From the NCBI RefSeq assembly GCF_024171995.1, contig NZ_JAMTCT010000013.1:112252-176251 (forward strand): DNA of 64,000 nt. Reading direction: 5' to 3'. Shown here in pieces: positions 1 to 9,130 of the stretch. The notes beneath the pieces were generated by a model, which worked only from the letters and a program-made list of their open reading frames with translations, was not told the DNA's origin and made no database searches. The position numbers were made by a program, and so were the translations under genes. The stretch's first letter is position 1, and each line of letters opens with the position of its first letter. Origin of the DNA: Promicromonospora umidemergens. Its GTDB lineage: Bacteria > Actinomycetota > Actinomycetes > Actinomycetales > Cellulomonadaceae.

Positions 1-44
1 AACCGGGCACGATTGTGCGTGGCGCGCGCGAGGCGTCCGGGGTA

Positions 45-716
45 TCAACGCAGAGCTGGGTCTGCTCCTGACTGCCTTCCCGGCAACAGCAGCACCTCGG
101 TTCGCACCCCGGTGACTCGCTCACGGACGCCGACCCGCCGCGTGATGCTGTGCCGGTCCAAGCCCAGCGTTTCAGCAACGGCGTCGAAGTCCTCGGCGTA
201 CAGTCGCGCGAGCGCGGGAACCCGGGTCGTAACTCGCACGGTGACGTGGGGATTGGTTCGGAGGATCGTGGTGATCAGGGTTCGCCGCATTGTCCGGACG
301 GTGTCCGAGGAGGTCCCGGGAAGCTTGGCGTGATTGGACAGCTCGACGACGTCTCGGCCTGTGCCGGTGGCCCGCGCCTCGATGACCGCCGTCCCGTCCT
401 GCAGCACGTAGGTCGCGCGCCGTGTGCGGGGCCGCGGGCACCGCGCCGGGACAGCGGTCTGTACGACGTGTGCGACAACGACAGTGACCAGCACGGCGTA
501 GACGGCCCCGGCGACGATCGCCGCCGGCCAGCCCTGGGAGTACGCGGACGTCGCGACGATCAGCACGAACATCGACAGCACCAGTGGCCCGGTAGCCGAG
601 GATATGGTTCGCAGCACCGGCCGCCGAAGGAGCCGGACGTGAGCTGGCGTGCAATGGTCGGTCAGACCGTCGAACGACGACGGGTCCGGAAGGACGACCC
701 TCTCTGACGCGCTCAT
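45..716 (-). CDS. Hypothetical two-helix membrane protein
   Basis: Unrecognised 223-residue protein. Two hydrophobic segments at about residues 42-58 and 63-86 are followed by a soluble C-terminal part of about 135 residues, so it is probably an inner-membrane protein with a cytoplasmic tail. The start at 716 has a GGAGA-type ribosome-binding sequence just upstream. It is the last gene visible at this end of the minus-strand transfer region, 154 bp after the methyltransferase-like gene. No catalytic motif was seen. The coding call rests on length, strand agreement with its neighbours and a plausible start. Confidence 0.6.
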   Translation of the reverse strand: MSASERVVLPDPSSFDGLTDHCTPAHVRLLRRPVLRTISSATGPLVLSMFVLIVATSAYSQGWPAAIVAGAVYAVLVTVVVAHVVQTAVPARCPRPRTRRATYVLQDGTAVIEARATGTGRDVVELSNHAKLPGTSSDTVRTMRRTLITTILRTNPHVTVRVTTRVPALARLYAEDFDAVAETLGLDRHSITRRVGVRERVTGVRTEVLLLPGRQSGADPALR

Positions 717-870
717 GGGGACAAGTCTCCAAGGCTCGGCGGCGAGCCTCCACCGCTGAGCTCTGCCGCCCCGACGCCTTGTTGCTGCTAGCCGGGGGCG
801 CGGCAGAGCTGCGACAGGTGGAGCGCAGCGACCGGTTTGGGCCTGAGCTGCGTGTTCGCCCGTTCAGCGG

Positions 871-2004
871 TCACATGCCCGGACTGGGCTTCGTCCCGCC
901 CGGCCGTGAGGGACCGTTCTCGGAGTCCGGGGCTTGCTGGGCTGAGCGGAGCTGGTTGATCCTGTCCCGGGCCACATCCAGGTCGACCCTGTGGGTATCT
1001 CCGGGCAGGTCCAGAGAGACGTACCTCTTCGGGGCGTCCAGGTTGGTCTCGTATGCCTCCAGTGGTGACGCGAGCGTGTCGGCGGTGAGCCCGGCCTGGC
1101 GTGCGTAGGTGACGATGGCGGACATGCCCACTGCGAGGTCGTGCTCGAGTCCTACGCTGTAGGGCCGGACGGTGAGTTCGGCGGGTGACCAAATGGTCTG
1201 CTGGATCGTTGGGTCGCCGAGGATTTGCTCGGGGTGTTTGAGGTAGTACTCGTTGAGATGAGCCTGGAGCCCGTTGCGTTCGTAGGCCAGGGATCGCAAG
1301 AAGGTGTGCGGGTTGCGGGGTGCTCCGAAGTGGCGGCGCAGGACGAGAATGTCGACGCAGCTGTCGTTGCCCGGATCGGTGCGCAGAGCGCCGGCAGGGA
1401 GACGCACCGCGCCGGCGAGCTCGCCCAGGTGGGCGATGTACTGGCGAAACTGCGGGTCGGGGTCGTCGAGCAGTTCCTGGGAAACCAACGCGACGGTGAA
1501 CCCGCCCGGTTCCGTGGTTTCCAGCATCGTGAGCACTCCGATGGTCTGGGTGAGCTGGCGCTGGTCGGCGATGCCGGGGCGGCGCAGGGCGACATCGACG
1601 TACGGGGCGACGCCGATCACGGCGTCGTGCTCGTCGTGGAAGGTATCCCCGTCCATCACCCGCAGGATCGTTCCGTGATGGGGCCAGGACGTCGCCGGGT
1701 CGTGCCCGGCGGGGATCTGCCCCGTGAAGCCGTTCGCCTGTCCCGGCTCGAGGCGGCGTTCGGAGGGCGGCAGTCCTGCCAGCACCTCCGGGTCCGGGCC
1801 GTGGGCCAGGAATCTGCCTTCGTAGATGCCCAGTTCACGCAGCGTCTTCCACACGTGGCGGGCGATCAGGTCGTGGGCAGCTGTGGCGTCCGCGGCGTCG
1901 TGATCGTGCATCGCGGCGATGTCCGCGCGTGCGGCGGCCTTGGCGTGCTCGTCATCGTCGTAAGCGTCGTCGAGGAAGCGCTCGACTTCGTCGTTGAACA
2001 TCAT
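871..2004 (-). CDS. Degenerate N6-methyltransferase-fold protein, paralog 1
   Basis: This 377-residue protein is one of three paralogs in the window (see 9131-10150 and 11211-12170). The shared parts are an N-terminal helix ending in a W-K/T-x-L-R-x-L-G motif (about residues 52-59), a central strand where N6-adenine methyltransferases carry motif IV (N/D)PPY, a GGF-x-VAL strand, and a GAVRLP motif. In this copy the motif-IV position reads VIGVAPY (residues 129-135), so the catalytic Asn is missing. There is no SAM-binding FxGxG motif. The start at 2004 overlaps the DUF4913 stop as ATGA. It is probably a non-catalytic relative of the methylase part of large helicase-methylase proteins of mobile elements; this is inferred from motifs only. 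Confidence 0.65.
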   Translation of the reverse strand: MMFNDEVERFLDDAYDDDEHAKAAARADIAAMHDHDAADATAAHDLIARHVWKTLRELGIYEGRFLAHGPDPEVLAGLPPSERRLEPGQANGFTGQIPAGHDPATSWPHHGTILRVMDGDTFHDEHDAVIGVAPYVDVALRRPGIADQRQLTQTIGVLTMLETTEPGGFTVALVSQELLDDPDPQFRQYIAHLGELAGAVRLPAGALRTDPGNDSCVDILVLRRHFGAPRNPHTFLRSLAYERNGLQAHLNEYYLKHPEQILGDPTIQQTIWSPAELTVRPYSVGLEHDLAVGMSAIVTYARQAGLTADTLASPLEAYETNLDAPKRYVSLDLPGDTHRVDLDVARDRINQLRSAQQAPDSENGPSRPGGTKPSPGM

Positions 2005-2849
2005 GACCTTCCCGAACCGGCCCGCTGCTGCGGCATGACGCTGGGCGCTCGGCGTCGCGTCTCGGACCGGACCCGGCCTTCGACCGCGCGTCGGGCGGCG
2101 ATGTCCTGGGCGACCCAAGCCTCGAAGTCCGCAGCCCTGTCAGTGAACGGGCGGGGTCGGACAGCGTCGGAGTCCCAGGTCTCCTGGGAACCGAACCCGG
2201 TCTCGCCGGGCCACAGGGTGACCGGGGTCGGGCGGTCCTCGGTCAGCCCGGTGCCACTGTGAGAGACCCACTCGGCCAGTCGGACCTGTGCCTCGACCAG
2301 CTCGCGATGCCACGTGATGGGGGCGGAGGCCGATGTCTTGGGGTCGTACGCGGCCAGCCATGCGGTGTGCAGGGCTGACAGCTCCCACCGCAGCTCGGCG
2401 TGCCGGTGCCACAGCGGCGGGATCACCGTGATTCCGAGCCCGTAGTCGCGGCGCAGCCATGTCACCCACGCGTCCAGGTCCCGCCAGTACAGGCTGGCCT
2501 CCAGCGAGGACAGGAGGTTCAGGTTCATCGGCCGCAGCGGCAAGCTCGGTACAGCCGGCCGTCCCGGGCGATATGCGGACGCACCGCCAAAGCCTGTTGG
2601 TAGTGCGAAGGGGTCCTCATCGTCGGTGGGGTCGTCGTCCCCGTTGTGGTCGGTGCTCTCGTCGGGGCTGTCGAAGTCCTCATCCAGGGCCTCGACGTCG
2701 CTGGGCAGCATGAACGCGTTGTTCACGAAGTCGTCGAGCATCGTCTCGTCCGCCACGGAGCGCTCGGCCGAGTCGTGCGTGGGCCGATCGTTCTGGGCGT
2801 CGTCCGGAGTTGTGGTGTGGTTCTCATCCATGGCTGCGGGCTCCTTCAC
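2001..2849 (-). CDS. DUF4913 domain protein
   Basis: 282 residues with a GTG start that overlaps the SSB-like gene stop (GTGA). The N-terminal 90 residues are acidic and low in complexity. Residues about 112-200 match the DUF4913 pattern: a W-x-x-W-V-x-x-L-R-x-x-Y core, then IP-x-x-W-x-x-H, then an E-L-x-A-L-x-x-A-W segment. DUF4913 is common on actinobacterial plasmids and integrative elements and has no known function. Its place between an SSB-like protein and a methyltransferase-like protein suggests a role in handling DNA after transfer. This is an inference from position. Confidence 0.75.
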   Translation of the reverse strand: MKEPAAMDENHTTTPDDAQNDRPTHDSAERSVADETMLDDFVNNAFMLPSDVEALDEDFDSPDESTDHNGDDDPTDDEDPFALPTGFGGASAYRPGRPAVPSLPLRPMNLNLLSSLEASLYWRDLDAWVTWLRRDYGLGITVIPPLWHRHAELRWELSALHTAWLAAYDPKTSASAPITWHRELVEAQVRLAEWVSHSGTGLTEDRPTPVTLWPGETGFGSQETWDSDAVRPRPFTDRAADFEAWVAQDIAARRAVEGRVRSETRRRAPSVMPQQRAGSGRS

Positions 2850-3316
2850 GCGGTCCAGGAATCGGGCAGGATTCGGCCGGCGACGATCAGCTGGTCCAGA
2901 TCGGCAGGCTGCCCCGGGCGGTGGTTGTCACTGGCCTTGAGCGCGTTCGTCCCTCTGCGAGCGATGCGACGAGCCCGGGTGACGCGGTAGGTGGTGCGGG
3001 CGGCGTCGTGCCCGATCCGGCGGGCCACGAACCAGGCCTCGCCGTCGCTGGTGGTCTTCACCCGCCCGGAGGCGACGAACCGGTCGCCGAACCGGAACCG
3101 ACTGGTCATCCGGTCGGCGGCCTTGCCGAACACGACCAGATCGCACGGCACCGCTGGGAAGTCCGCGAACTGACCGTCCCCCAGCGAAACCGGGACGGCC
3201 TCGGCCTCAACCCGCACCCGGACGAACGACCGACCGGCCCTGGTGTGCTGGAGCACGGGGTCTGCAGCCAGCCGACCCTCCAGGCTGACGGACGTGGGAA
3301 TCGTCGAAGAAGACAT
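2846..3316 (-). CDS. Single-stranded DNA-binding-like protein
   Basis: 156 residues beginning MSSSTIP. Residues 1-110 have the OB-fold pattern of SSB: an opening VSLEGRL-A-x-DP strand, an RVRVEAE strand, then LVVFGKAAD and a GDRFVASGR strand. This matches the SSB order of N-terminal strand, WxxVxxxG-like turn and basic strand. It is shorter than typical SSB and lacks the acidic C-terminal tip, so it is more likely a plasmid-type SSB relative. It opens the three-gene run SSB-DUF4913-methyltransferase-like, in which all stops and starts overlap. SSB genes often lie in leading regions of conjugative elements and protect incoming single strands. Confidence 0.72.
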   Translation of the reverse strand: MSSSTIPTSVSLEGRLAADPVLQHTRAGRSFVRVRVEAEAVPVSLGDGQFADFPAVPCDLVVFGKAADRMTSRFRFGDRFVASGRVKTTSDGEAWFVARRIGHDAARTTYRVTRARRIARRGTNALKASDNHRPGQPADLDQLIVAGRILPDSWTA

Positions 3317-3506
3317 CGCAAGCTCCCTGTCGTTCAACCCCCACCGGCGTAGCGGGGTGCTGAGTGACAGGTGCGTTCCCGGACCCGCCGAAGCCGTCCT
3401 CACGCCCCCCGTATGCACTTCCCGCCGGTCAATGGGGAGCGATTCGGGCGTGCGCCGACCAGCTGGTGCCGAACCTGTGCACCTGCACACCGCACCAGGA
3501 AGGGCT

Positions 3507-4577
3507 TCAGCAGCCAGGGCCGGGCGAGTCGTGCGAGAGCCGCTGCGGCGCGATGCGGAACCGATCGCGGTGGGGGAATGGTGCGGATGTGATGCGGCGA
3601 TGGTTCTGCTCGTCGACGATGTCCCGGATGTGCTCCGTGGTGGTGATCAGGTTCACGACGACGCCACGTGACGCGGGCGTGCGTCCGGCGTGCCACTGAT
3701 AGCGGTCTAGGTCGACGGCGAGCTCGTTGAGCTCGTCCTGCAGGTGCTGATGGCCGTCGGGGACGTTCTGGTCGGGGCGGTCGGCCACCAGGCGCAGCAT
3801 CGCGCCGATCATGCTCCGCTCGATACTCACGCCTTGCGTCATGTCGCTACCGGAGGGCAAGTTGCGGGCGCAGTCCGCGAGATCACGAGCGATCAGGTAC
3901 TGATCCAAGGCGCTCACAGGGAGCGAGCTGTCCAGGAACTCGTTGGGCAGCTCGGCGAGCAGGACGTCGGCCTCGACGGCCCACTCGGTGCGCAGCACGG
4001 GCACGTTGTCCGGGTCGGACCCGCTGTCGAAGTTCCACTGGTCGTACGCCTCACGGTCCTCAGACCATGCCGCGTCCATGCGCTCGATGAGCTCGTCGGC
4101 CATCGCGTGGAAGCGTTCGATTCGCTGGGCTGGCGTCATCGCGGTGACTTCGGCGGGGTGGGCTGCCAGCGTGGCTTGAAAGGCGAGCCAGGCGTACATG
4201 CCGCGTCGCCCGCCGACCACGGACGACGCGTCCAGCACAGGCCGGTAACTGGCCAGATGATCGCGCACCTTGTCCCATTGCTGGATGATCGGCGTGCGCA
4301 GCTCGGCAACGGTATGCAGACGGCTATCAGCGAGCGCGAGATGGGCGACGACGTCGCCCCATCGGGGCGCACCAGTCGCCTCCCAGTCCTCCACCAGGCG
4401 CAGATCGCGGACCGCATTCTCGGAGGCTTCGACGTAGTCGCGGTAGTCCGTGTCGGCCCAGTCCCTCAGATGCTGGTACGCGTCCAGGGACTCGGCGAGA
4501 CTCCTGCTCGCCTGCACGGCCTGAGCGAAGGCGTTCTCCACCAGGGCCTCAGGCGGCAGCATCGTCTGCTCGCTCAT
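3507..4577 (-). CDS. Hypothetical protein downstream of the coupling protein
   Basis: Unrecognised 356-residue, mostly helical, acidic protein. It overlaps the 3-prime end of the TraG-like gene by 29 bp and is probably co-translated with it. A short segment (YLIARDLADCARNL, about residue 228) resembles YYAIRDLLACVRHL in the small protein at 14314-14787, which precedes the VirB4-like ATPase. This suggests a shared helical module next to each T4SS ATPase. No signal peptide or membrane segment is seen. It may be an accessory or substrate-adaptor protein for the coupling protein, based only on gene order. Confidence 0.65.
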   Translation of the reverse strand: MSEQTMLPPEALVENAFAQAVQASRSLAESLDAYQHLRDWADTDYRDYVEASENAVRDLRLVEDWEATGAPRWGDVVAHLALADSRLHTVAELRTPIIQQWDKVRDHLASYRPVLDASSVVGGRRGMYAWLAFQATLAAHPAEVTAMTPAQRIERFHAMADELIERMDAAWSEDREAYDQWNFDSGSDPDNVPVLRTEWAVEADVLLAELPNEFLDSSLPVSALDQYLIARDLADCARNLPSGSDMTQGVSIERSMIGAMLRLVADRPDQNVPDGHQHLQDELNELAVDLDRYQWHAGRTPASRGVVVNLITTTEHIRDIVDEQNHRRITSAPFPHRDRFRIAPQRLSHDSPGPGC

Positions 4578-6393
4578 CGACGTGGTCGCCTACTTCGTCA
4601 GGAACGGCGTCCCCGCTCGCGGCGGCCGTGCTGGCGCCGCTGCGGACGGTGGCTTCGAATGCCTCACGCCCGGCCGCCAGCTGCGCGGCGTCGGCGCGCT
4701 TGGTCCAAGGGCGCAGGGTGGCGATGATCGGCGGGGCCGAGCGCAGCAGGACCAGGTCGGTACCGAACGGCAAGGTCCGGATCGCCTCTGGCGGCATCAC
4801 GGGCACCCGACGCAGGGAGCGCTGGATGCTGCGTGCTCCGGTCTCGTTGATCGTCACCGAGTCGGTGACCTCGTCCTTCTCGCCGATCAGGGTGGACAGG
4901 TCGCGTAGGTCCCCGGTGGTGGAGATCCCGCCCAGGACGATCTTGACGATCGCTGAGTCCCACATCGCTGCCGCGGTCTCGGCACCCCATTGGTCACGGG
5001 CCTGTGCCAGGGACTGGAACACCGGGATCGTGGTCATCCCGCTGCCACCGCCGTCGGCCATCAGGAACCGCAGCGAGGGCAGGGCAGCGATATTGCCGAT
5101 CTCGTCCAGGGCAAGGAGCAGCGGCGGGTCCAGCCGCTGCCGCGGCGAGACTGCGGCCAGGCGGCGTGCGGTCTCGGTGATGTCCTCGATCAGCGCCGCG
5201 ATCAGGGCGCCGGACGCGGAGGCCCCGGAACCGGTGGCAAGCAGGTACAGCGTGCCGCGCTCGCGCAGGAACGCCTCGGGATCGAACACCTCGTCCGGGC
5301 CCGGGCTGACGGCATCGAGCACATCCGGGTCGGCCAGACACGACAGGGCCTGGCCAACCCCCATCCAGATGTTGTCCCGGGTGCGGGAGTCACCGTTGAG
5401 CATGCCGTCCAGCCCTTCGCCCCACCCGTGCGCGGCACGCGGGTGAGCGCGCAGGATCGCGACGGCGTCCGCAGCAGCGGCCGGCGACAACGACCACACG
5501 TACAGATCCTTGGGAGTACGGCCAGCCAAGGCCGCGGCATGCAGCAGGGCCTGCAGGGCGCCGCGGGTCGTGTTCTCCCAGAAGCTGCCGTTGTCCACGC
5601 CCTTGCCACCCAGCCCGGTCTCCTTGGCCAGCCCGGCTGCTCGCACCATGGCGCGGCGCGGGGTCTCGCACCCACGGATCGGTGACCATCGCAGCCCGGC
5701 GGGCAGGTTCCCGGCCAGGCGCTGCGGATTGAACACCGCCACCGGTCCGACAGCCTGTCGGGCGGCCATGGTCACGGCGAGCGTGTCCGGCCGGGTCGCG
5801 GTGGTGATGACAGCGCCGGGTGCGTCCAAGACCGCCGAGATGACCAGGTGCAAGCCTTTGCCGGAGCGGGGCGGACCGAGCACGAGCATGGAGTCCTCCA
5901 CCGACGCCCACAGCTCGTGCCCGTGGGCGTAGCCCAGCAGGTACCCGACGTCGGTCGGCTCGGCCCTGGGGACCGACGGGCGCAGCGTCCCCGACCGCTT
6001 CAGCAACGCCCGCCGGGACGCGGAGCGGGCCAGGTCGCGGGAGGTCGCAAGGCCCGCCTTGCTGGTGTGTGCCGACGGTGTGCGCAGGCTGGCCGCCGTG
6101 CGCCACACGACCCAGGCCAGCACCCCGCACCCGCCCAGAAGGACAGCGACGGCGAGCCAGTACACGAACGGGTTCAGGCCGGCGGCGCCCACCACCCGGC
6201 CGGGGTCAGTCGGACTGGCCAGTACGCCAAGGCCGGAGGCCGGACCGCCGTCGGGCACGGTGTGGCCGGTCACGAGCGCTGCCAGGTTCGCGGAGAACCG
6301 CAGCACCGCCGACAACGTCAACAGCGCGACGAGCGCGCCCAGGGCCAGGTTGGTCAGCTCGTCGCCCATCGGGCGACCTGCCGCGGGAGTCAT
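4549..6393 (-). CDS. traG: Type IV coupling protein, TraG/VirD4 family
   Basis: 614 residues. Two N-terminal membrane helices (about 15-40 and 75-97) precede a RecA-like ATPase. The Walker A motif is GPPRSGKG (173-180) and Walker B is LLLALDEIGNI (425-435). The C-terminal part has the TraM-recognition-domain layout (DGGGSGMT, then FQSLAQ). The protein would dock the relaxase-DNA complex to the mating channel at the inner membrane and drive DNA export. The start overlaps the preceding gene as ATGA. This is one of the clearest signs that the region is conjugative. Confidence 0.92.
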   Translation of the reverse strand: MTPAAGRPMGDELTNLALGALVALLTLSAVLRFSANLAALVTGHTVPDGGPASGLGVLASPTDPGRVVGAAGLNPFVYWLAVAVLLGGCGVLAWVVWRTAASLRTPSAHTSKAGLATSRDLARSASRRALLKRSGTLRPSVPRAEPTDVGYLLGYAHGHELWASVEDSMLVLGPPRSGKGLHLVISAVLDAPGAVITTATRPDTLAVTMAARQAVGPVAVFNPQRLAGNLPAGLRWSPIRGCETPRRAMVRAAGLAKETGLGGKGVDNGSFWENTTRGALQALLHAAALAGRTPKDLYVWSLSPAAAADAVAILRAHPRAAHGWGEGLDGMLNGDSRTRDNIWMGVGQALSCLADPDVLDAVSPGPDEVFDPEAFLRERGTLYLLATGSGASASGALIAALIEDITETARRLAAVSPRQRLDPPLLLALDEIGNIAALPSLRFLMADGGGSGMTTIPVFQSLAQARDQWGAETAAAMWDSAIVKIVLGGISTTGDLRDLSTLIGEKDEVTDSVTINETGARSIQRSLRRVPVMPPEAIRTLPFGTDLVLLRSAPPIIATLRPWTKRADAAQLAAGREAFEATVRSGASTAAASGDAVPDEVGDHVDERADDAAA

Positions 6394-6731
6394 GATGCAC
6401 CCAGCCCGATACCACGCCCGCTCGGTGCCGGTCGGCGTGGTGGCTCAGGCGGACCGGTCGGGAACGTCAGGTCGGAGTGCTTCAGGTGTTCGGGAACGAC
6501 CAAGCCCTTGAACGTGCGTCCTGCGCTCCTGGCGATGACCCACAGCGGCATGTCCTGCTCGGTCACGAGCTCTCGAAGGATCCACGGGACATCCGTGCGG
6601 CCCAGTGAGACGTCGGCATCGTTCGAGAGGGGTGGCCAGGGCTGGCCGTGGAGGGTGACCGTGATGTGGCCGTCCTGGTCGATGTCGAGGACGACGTCGG
6701 CGCGATCTTCGTCGCGCAGTTGGCGGGTCAT
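6390..6731 (-). CDS. Small hypothetical protein between ArdC-like and TraG genes
   Basis: 113 residues, unrecognised. It overlaps both neighbours by 4 bp (ATGA at each end), so it is very likely translated from the same message as the ArdC-like protease and the coupling protein. The sequence starts with an acidic strand-rich part (VVLDIDQDGHITVTL) and ends in a Pro/Arg-rich tail. No membrane segment or enzyme motif is visible. The tight coupling makes the gene credible; its function is unknown. Confidence 0.65.
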   Translation of the reverse strand: MTRQLRDEDRADVVLDIDQDGHITVTLHGQPWPPLSNDADVSLGRTDVPWILRELVTEQDMPLWVIARSAGRTFKGLVVPEHLKHSDLTFPTGPPEPPRRPAPSGRGIGLGAS

Positions 6732-7885
6732 CGCCCGATCCCCGTCGTTGACACCGGACGGGCACGGTCGGGTACCCCGAGTTCAGATCCGACGGAGTCG
6801 CCACCAGGGAGCGCCGTCGCTTCAGTCACGCCGGTTGACAGGGCGGCAGCGCGACGCCGTGTCCCGCTTCGGGCGGCCCGTTCCGGCTTCGCACTTTGGT
6901 CCAGGCCCGGCGGGTCGCTGTCGGGGACCAGGACCGTGTCCAGCGCGCCCAGGATCTCCAGGGCAGCTCGACGCACGCGGACTGCGGTCTGGGCAACCAG
7001 GGCGGACGGGTCCTGGCCCTCGACTCTGGACGCCCACGTCGTGACGTAGGGGATGGAGTAGTCGTCGGTCTGCATCCCGTGGGCGGCGGCGACCATCAGC
7101 GCGACCGATTCGGCCTCGACCTCCTTGATGCCACGGTGCTGCGCGGCATCTTGGTCCGTGCGGTCGTGCAGGAGGATGTGCCCGGCTTCGTGGATGAGCG
7201 TCTTGCAACGCTGCACGTCGTCCCGGTCGGCCCGGAGCTGGACGCTCTTCGTGTCGTAGTCGGTGAGCCCGTTACGGCTGCTCGGCCAGCCAGTGGCGGG
7301 TGCGTCACCGACGGTGAAGCCCTTGGCCTCGATGACCTTCTTGACTCCGTCGAACAGACCGGCCGGCGCCTGGCCCTGCAAGAGCTGCGGGCTGGGCGCG
7401 ACGGGTTTGGTCGGGACCGGGTCACCGTCGGTCAGTGCCAGCGGCCACACGTACGCGGGCGCCCATCCGACCACCCGCGTGTCGATCGTCTCGTGCGGCT
7501 CAGGCGTTTCGCCGCGCGCCAGTCGGCGGTAGGAACCGTCCTCGGAGACGGCGACGCGTCCTTCGACGGGCGCCAGGATCTGAAAGCCCGCCATGTCCTT
7601 GATGACGTGGCGGCCCAGCTTCTTCCACTGCTTGTACCCGGCGACGTACTCCGGAGGGCCAGCGGGCACGAGTCCGGCCTCATGAGCCTGGGCGTTCTGG
7701 ACCCAGATCAGCATCGTGTTCCCGAACGAGTACCTGCGGAACTTCGCCGCGAACTCGAGCGCACGCCGCCAGTCCTCCGGCGTGATCAGCTCGGCGACCG
7801 CGACGGTCAGCTTCTCGTGTAGCGCGTCGACCTTGGCCTTACGATCGGCGATCTTCTGATCCAGGGTCCGGCTGTCTTTGCGCAT
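6728..7885 (-). CDS. ArdC-like antirestriction protein with zinc protease domain
   Basis: 385 residues. The first 110 match the ArdC N-terminal domain (FRRYSFGNTMLIW, then GYKQWKKLGR), which in ArdC binds single-stranded DNA. A zincin domain follows with HEAGH at 232-236 and a downstream glutamate in KEVEAES (255-260), the ImmA/IrrE-like arrangement. Proteins of this family are made early by conjugative elements and protect incoming DNA from restriction. The start at 7885 has a strong GGGAGG ribosome-binding sequence that overlaps a palindrome (7895-7908). The gene heads a four-gene overlapping run that includes the coupling protein. Confidence 0.88.
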   Translation of the reverse strand: MRKDSRTLDQKIADRKAKVDALHEKLTVAVAELITPEDWRRALEFAAKFRRYSFGNTMLIWVQNAQAHEAGLVPAGPPEYVAGYKQWKKLGRHVIKDMAGFQILAPVEGRVAVSEDGSYRRLARGETPEPHETIDTRVVGWAPAYVWPLALTDGDPVPTKPVAPSPQLLQGQAPAGLFDGVKKVIEAKGFTVGDAPATGWPSSRNGLTDYDTKSVQLRADRDDVQRCKTLIHEAGHILLHDRTDQDAAQHRGIKEVEAESVALMVAAAHGMQTDDYSIPYVTTWASRVEGQDPSALVAQTAVRVRRAALEILGALDTVLVPDSDPPGLDQSAKPERAARSGTRRRAAALSTGVTEATALPGGDSVGSELGVPDRARPVSTTGIGR

Positions 7886-7894
7886 TGTTGCCTC

Positions 7895-7908
7895 CCAGAC
7901 GTGTCTGG
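7895..7908. promoter_or_regulatory. Perfect palindrome upstream of the ArdC-like gene
   Basis: CCAGACGTGTCTGG is a perfect 14-bp inverted repeat ending about 10 bp upstream of the ArdC-like start codon and touching its ribosome-binding sequence. A dimeric repressor bound here could shut off the operon once the element is established, or the repeat could act in the RNA. The repeat is seen directly; the role is inferred. Confidence 0.45.
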
Positions 7909-8104
7909 AAGGCAGGGGGAAAGACGGCCCCGCTGACCGAGCAGCGTCCGGCAGCTACGTCACTGGCGGCCAGCCGCGACGCTGCGGGAGGTTGGCGCTG
8001 GTCGCAGGATCGACTGTCGGGTCGTTCTCGTGCGCGGCGTAGTCGGCCTCGCTGACCGGTGCTGGGCTTGGTGCCACACCGTCCGCACGACAGACGTGCC
8101 GGTG

Positions 8105-9109
8105 TCACCTCAGCCGGCCGTGAGGAGGTGCCGGGCGCTGCGACGGCGCCGGACCCTCGAGGGGCACCGCGCCACGGCTGGCGCGGCGGAGCATCCGGGC
8201 GACGTCGTCGGCGTTCGTGACCAAGACCGCCTCCCCGCTGCTGATCAACTCGTGCGAAGCCACTGAGGTCAGGCTCGTGACAGGGCCCGGGAAGGCACCA
8301 AGGGGGCGACCCAGAGCGAGGGCTTCCTCGCACACGCCTGGGGTCTTGGAGCGGTTACGAGCCTCGATCGCGACCATCCCGCCGGACAGTGCGGCGGTGA
8401 TTCGGTGCCGGGCTCGCGCAGCGGCATGGGAGGGGAGGATCCCGGGAGGTGTCTCGGTGAGCAGGACACCCCCGTTGTCACGGATCCGGTGAAACAGGCT
8501 CATGTTCGCTGGCGGGAGGGGGTTGTCCAGGCTGCCGGCCAGGACGACGATCGTCGCTCCGCCGGATACGTAGGCTCCGCGGTGGGCTTCGAGGTCGATG
8601 CCGTGCGCGCCGCCGGAGACCACCTGGAGGCCCCGGCCGGCCAGGTCGTGTGCGAGCTTCTGAGCCGTGACCAGTCCGTATTCGGTCGCTGCCTGACGAC
8701 CGACGACGGCGACGCGGTCGGTATGGGGCGTGGCGAGCAGGCTGGTATTTCCTTCGGCCCACAGCGCCAGGGGCGCCCAGTGGCCCAGGTCTTCCAATCC
8801 GGTCGGCCAGTGCGGGTCTGACGGGATCAGGACCCGGGGATCAGGGGCGAGGGCGGTGAAGAACGCGCCCGCGATGTCGGGCTCAGCGAGGCGTTCCCGG
8901 ATCGTGGTGCGCCACTCATCCACCTCCCAGAGCGTGTGCATGTCGACTGGCTCGCTTCCGAGCGCGAGGCGCAGGGTCTCGATGGCGCCGCGGGCAGAGA
9001 CCCAGCCACCCATGACCGCGGCGGTGCCCGGCGGGCTGATCACTGCGAGCAACGCGCGGGCAGTGCGCTCGTCGACGTCGTCGAGGTTCAGGTCGAACGG
9101 GCTCATCAT
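8105..9109 (-). CDS. dprA: DprA/Smf-like DNA-processing protein
   Basis: 334 residues. The Rossmann-like DprA core is clear: VAVVGRQAATEYG, SGGAHGIDLEAHRGAY, TIVVLAGSLDNPLPP, a TETPPG motif, then KTPGVCEEALALGRPLGAFPG. Chromosomal DprA loads RecA on single strands during transformation; mobile-element copies may help incoming single-stranded DNA become established. The start at 9109 is preceded by TTGGAG. It lies 21 bp downstream of the second methyltransferase-like gene and is probably co-transcribed. The N-terminal 110 residues are not the usual SAM domain of long DprA proteins. Confidence 0.85.
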   Translation of the reverse strand: MMSPFDLNLDDVDERTARALLAVISPPGTAAVMGGWVSARGAIETLRLALGSEPVDMHTLWEVDEWRTTIRERLAEPDIAGAFFTALAPDPRVLIPSDPHWPTGLEDLGHWAPLALWAEGNTSLLATPHTDRVAVVGRQAATEYGLVTAQKLAHDLAGRGLQVVSGGAHGIDLEAHRGAYVSGGATIVVLAGSLDNPLPPANMSLFHRIRDNGGVLLTETPPGILPSHAAARARHRITAALSGGMVAIEARNRSKTPGVCEEALALGRPLGAFPGPVTSLTSVASHELISSGEAVLVTNADDVARMLRRASRGAVPLEGPAPSQRPAPPHGRLR

Positions 9110-9130
9110 CGACTCCAATCAGTACGAGGC

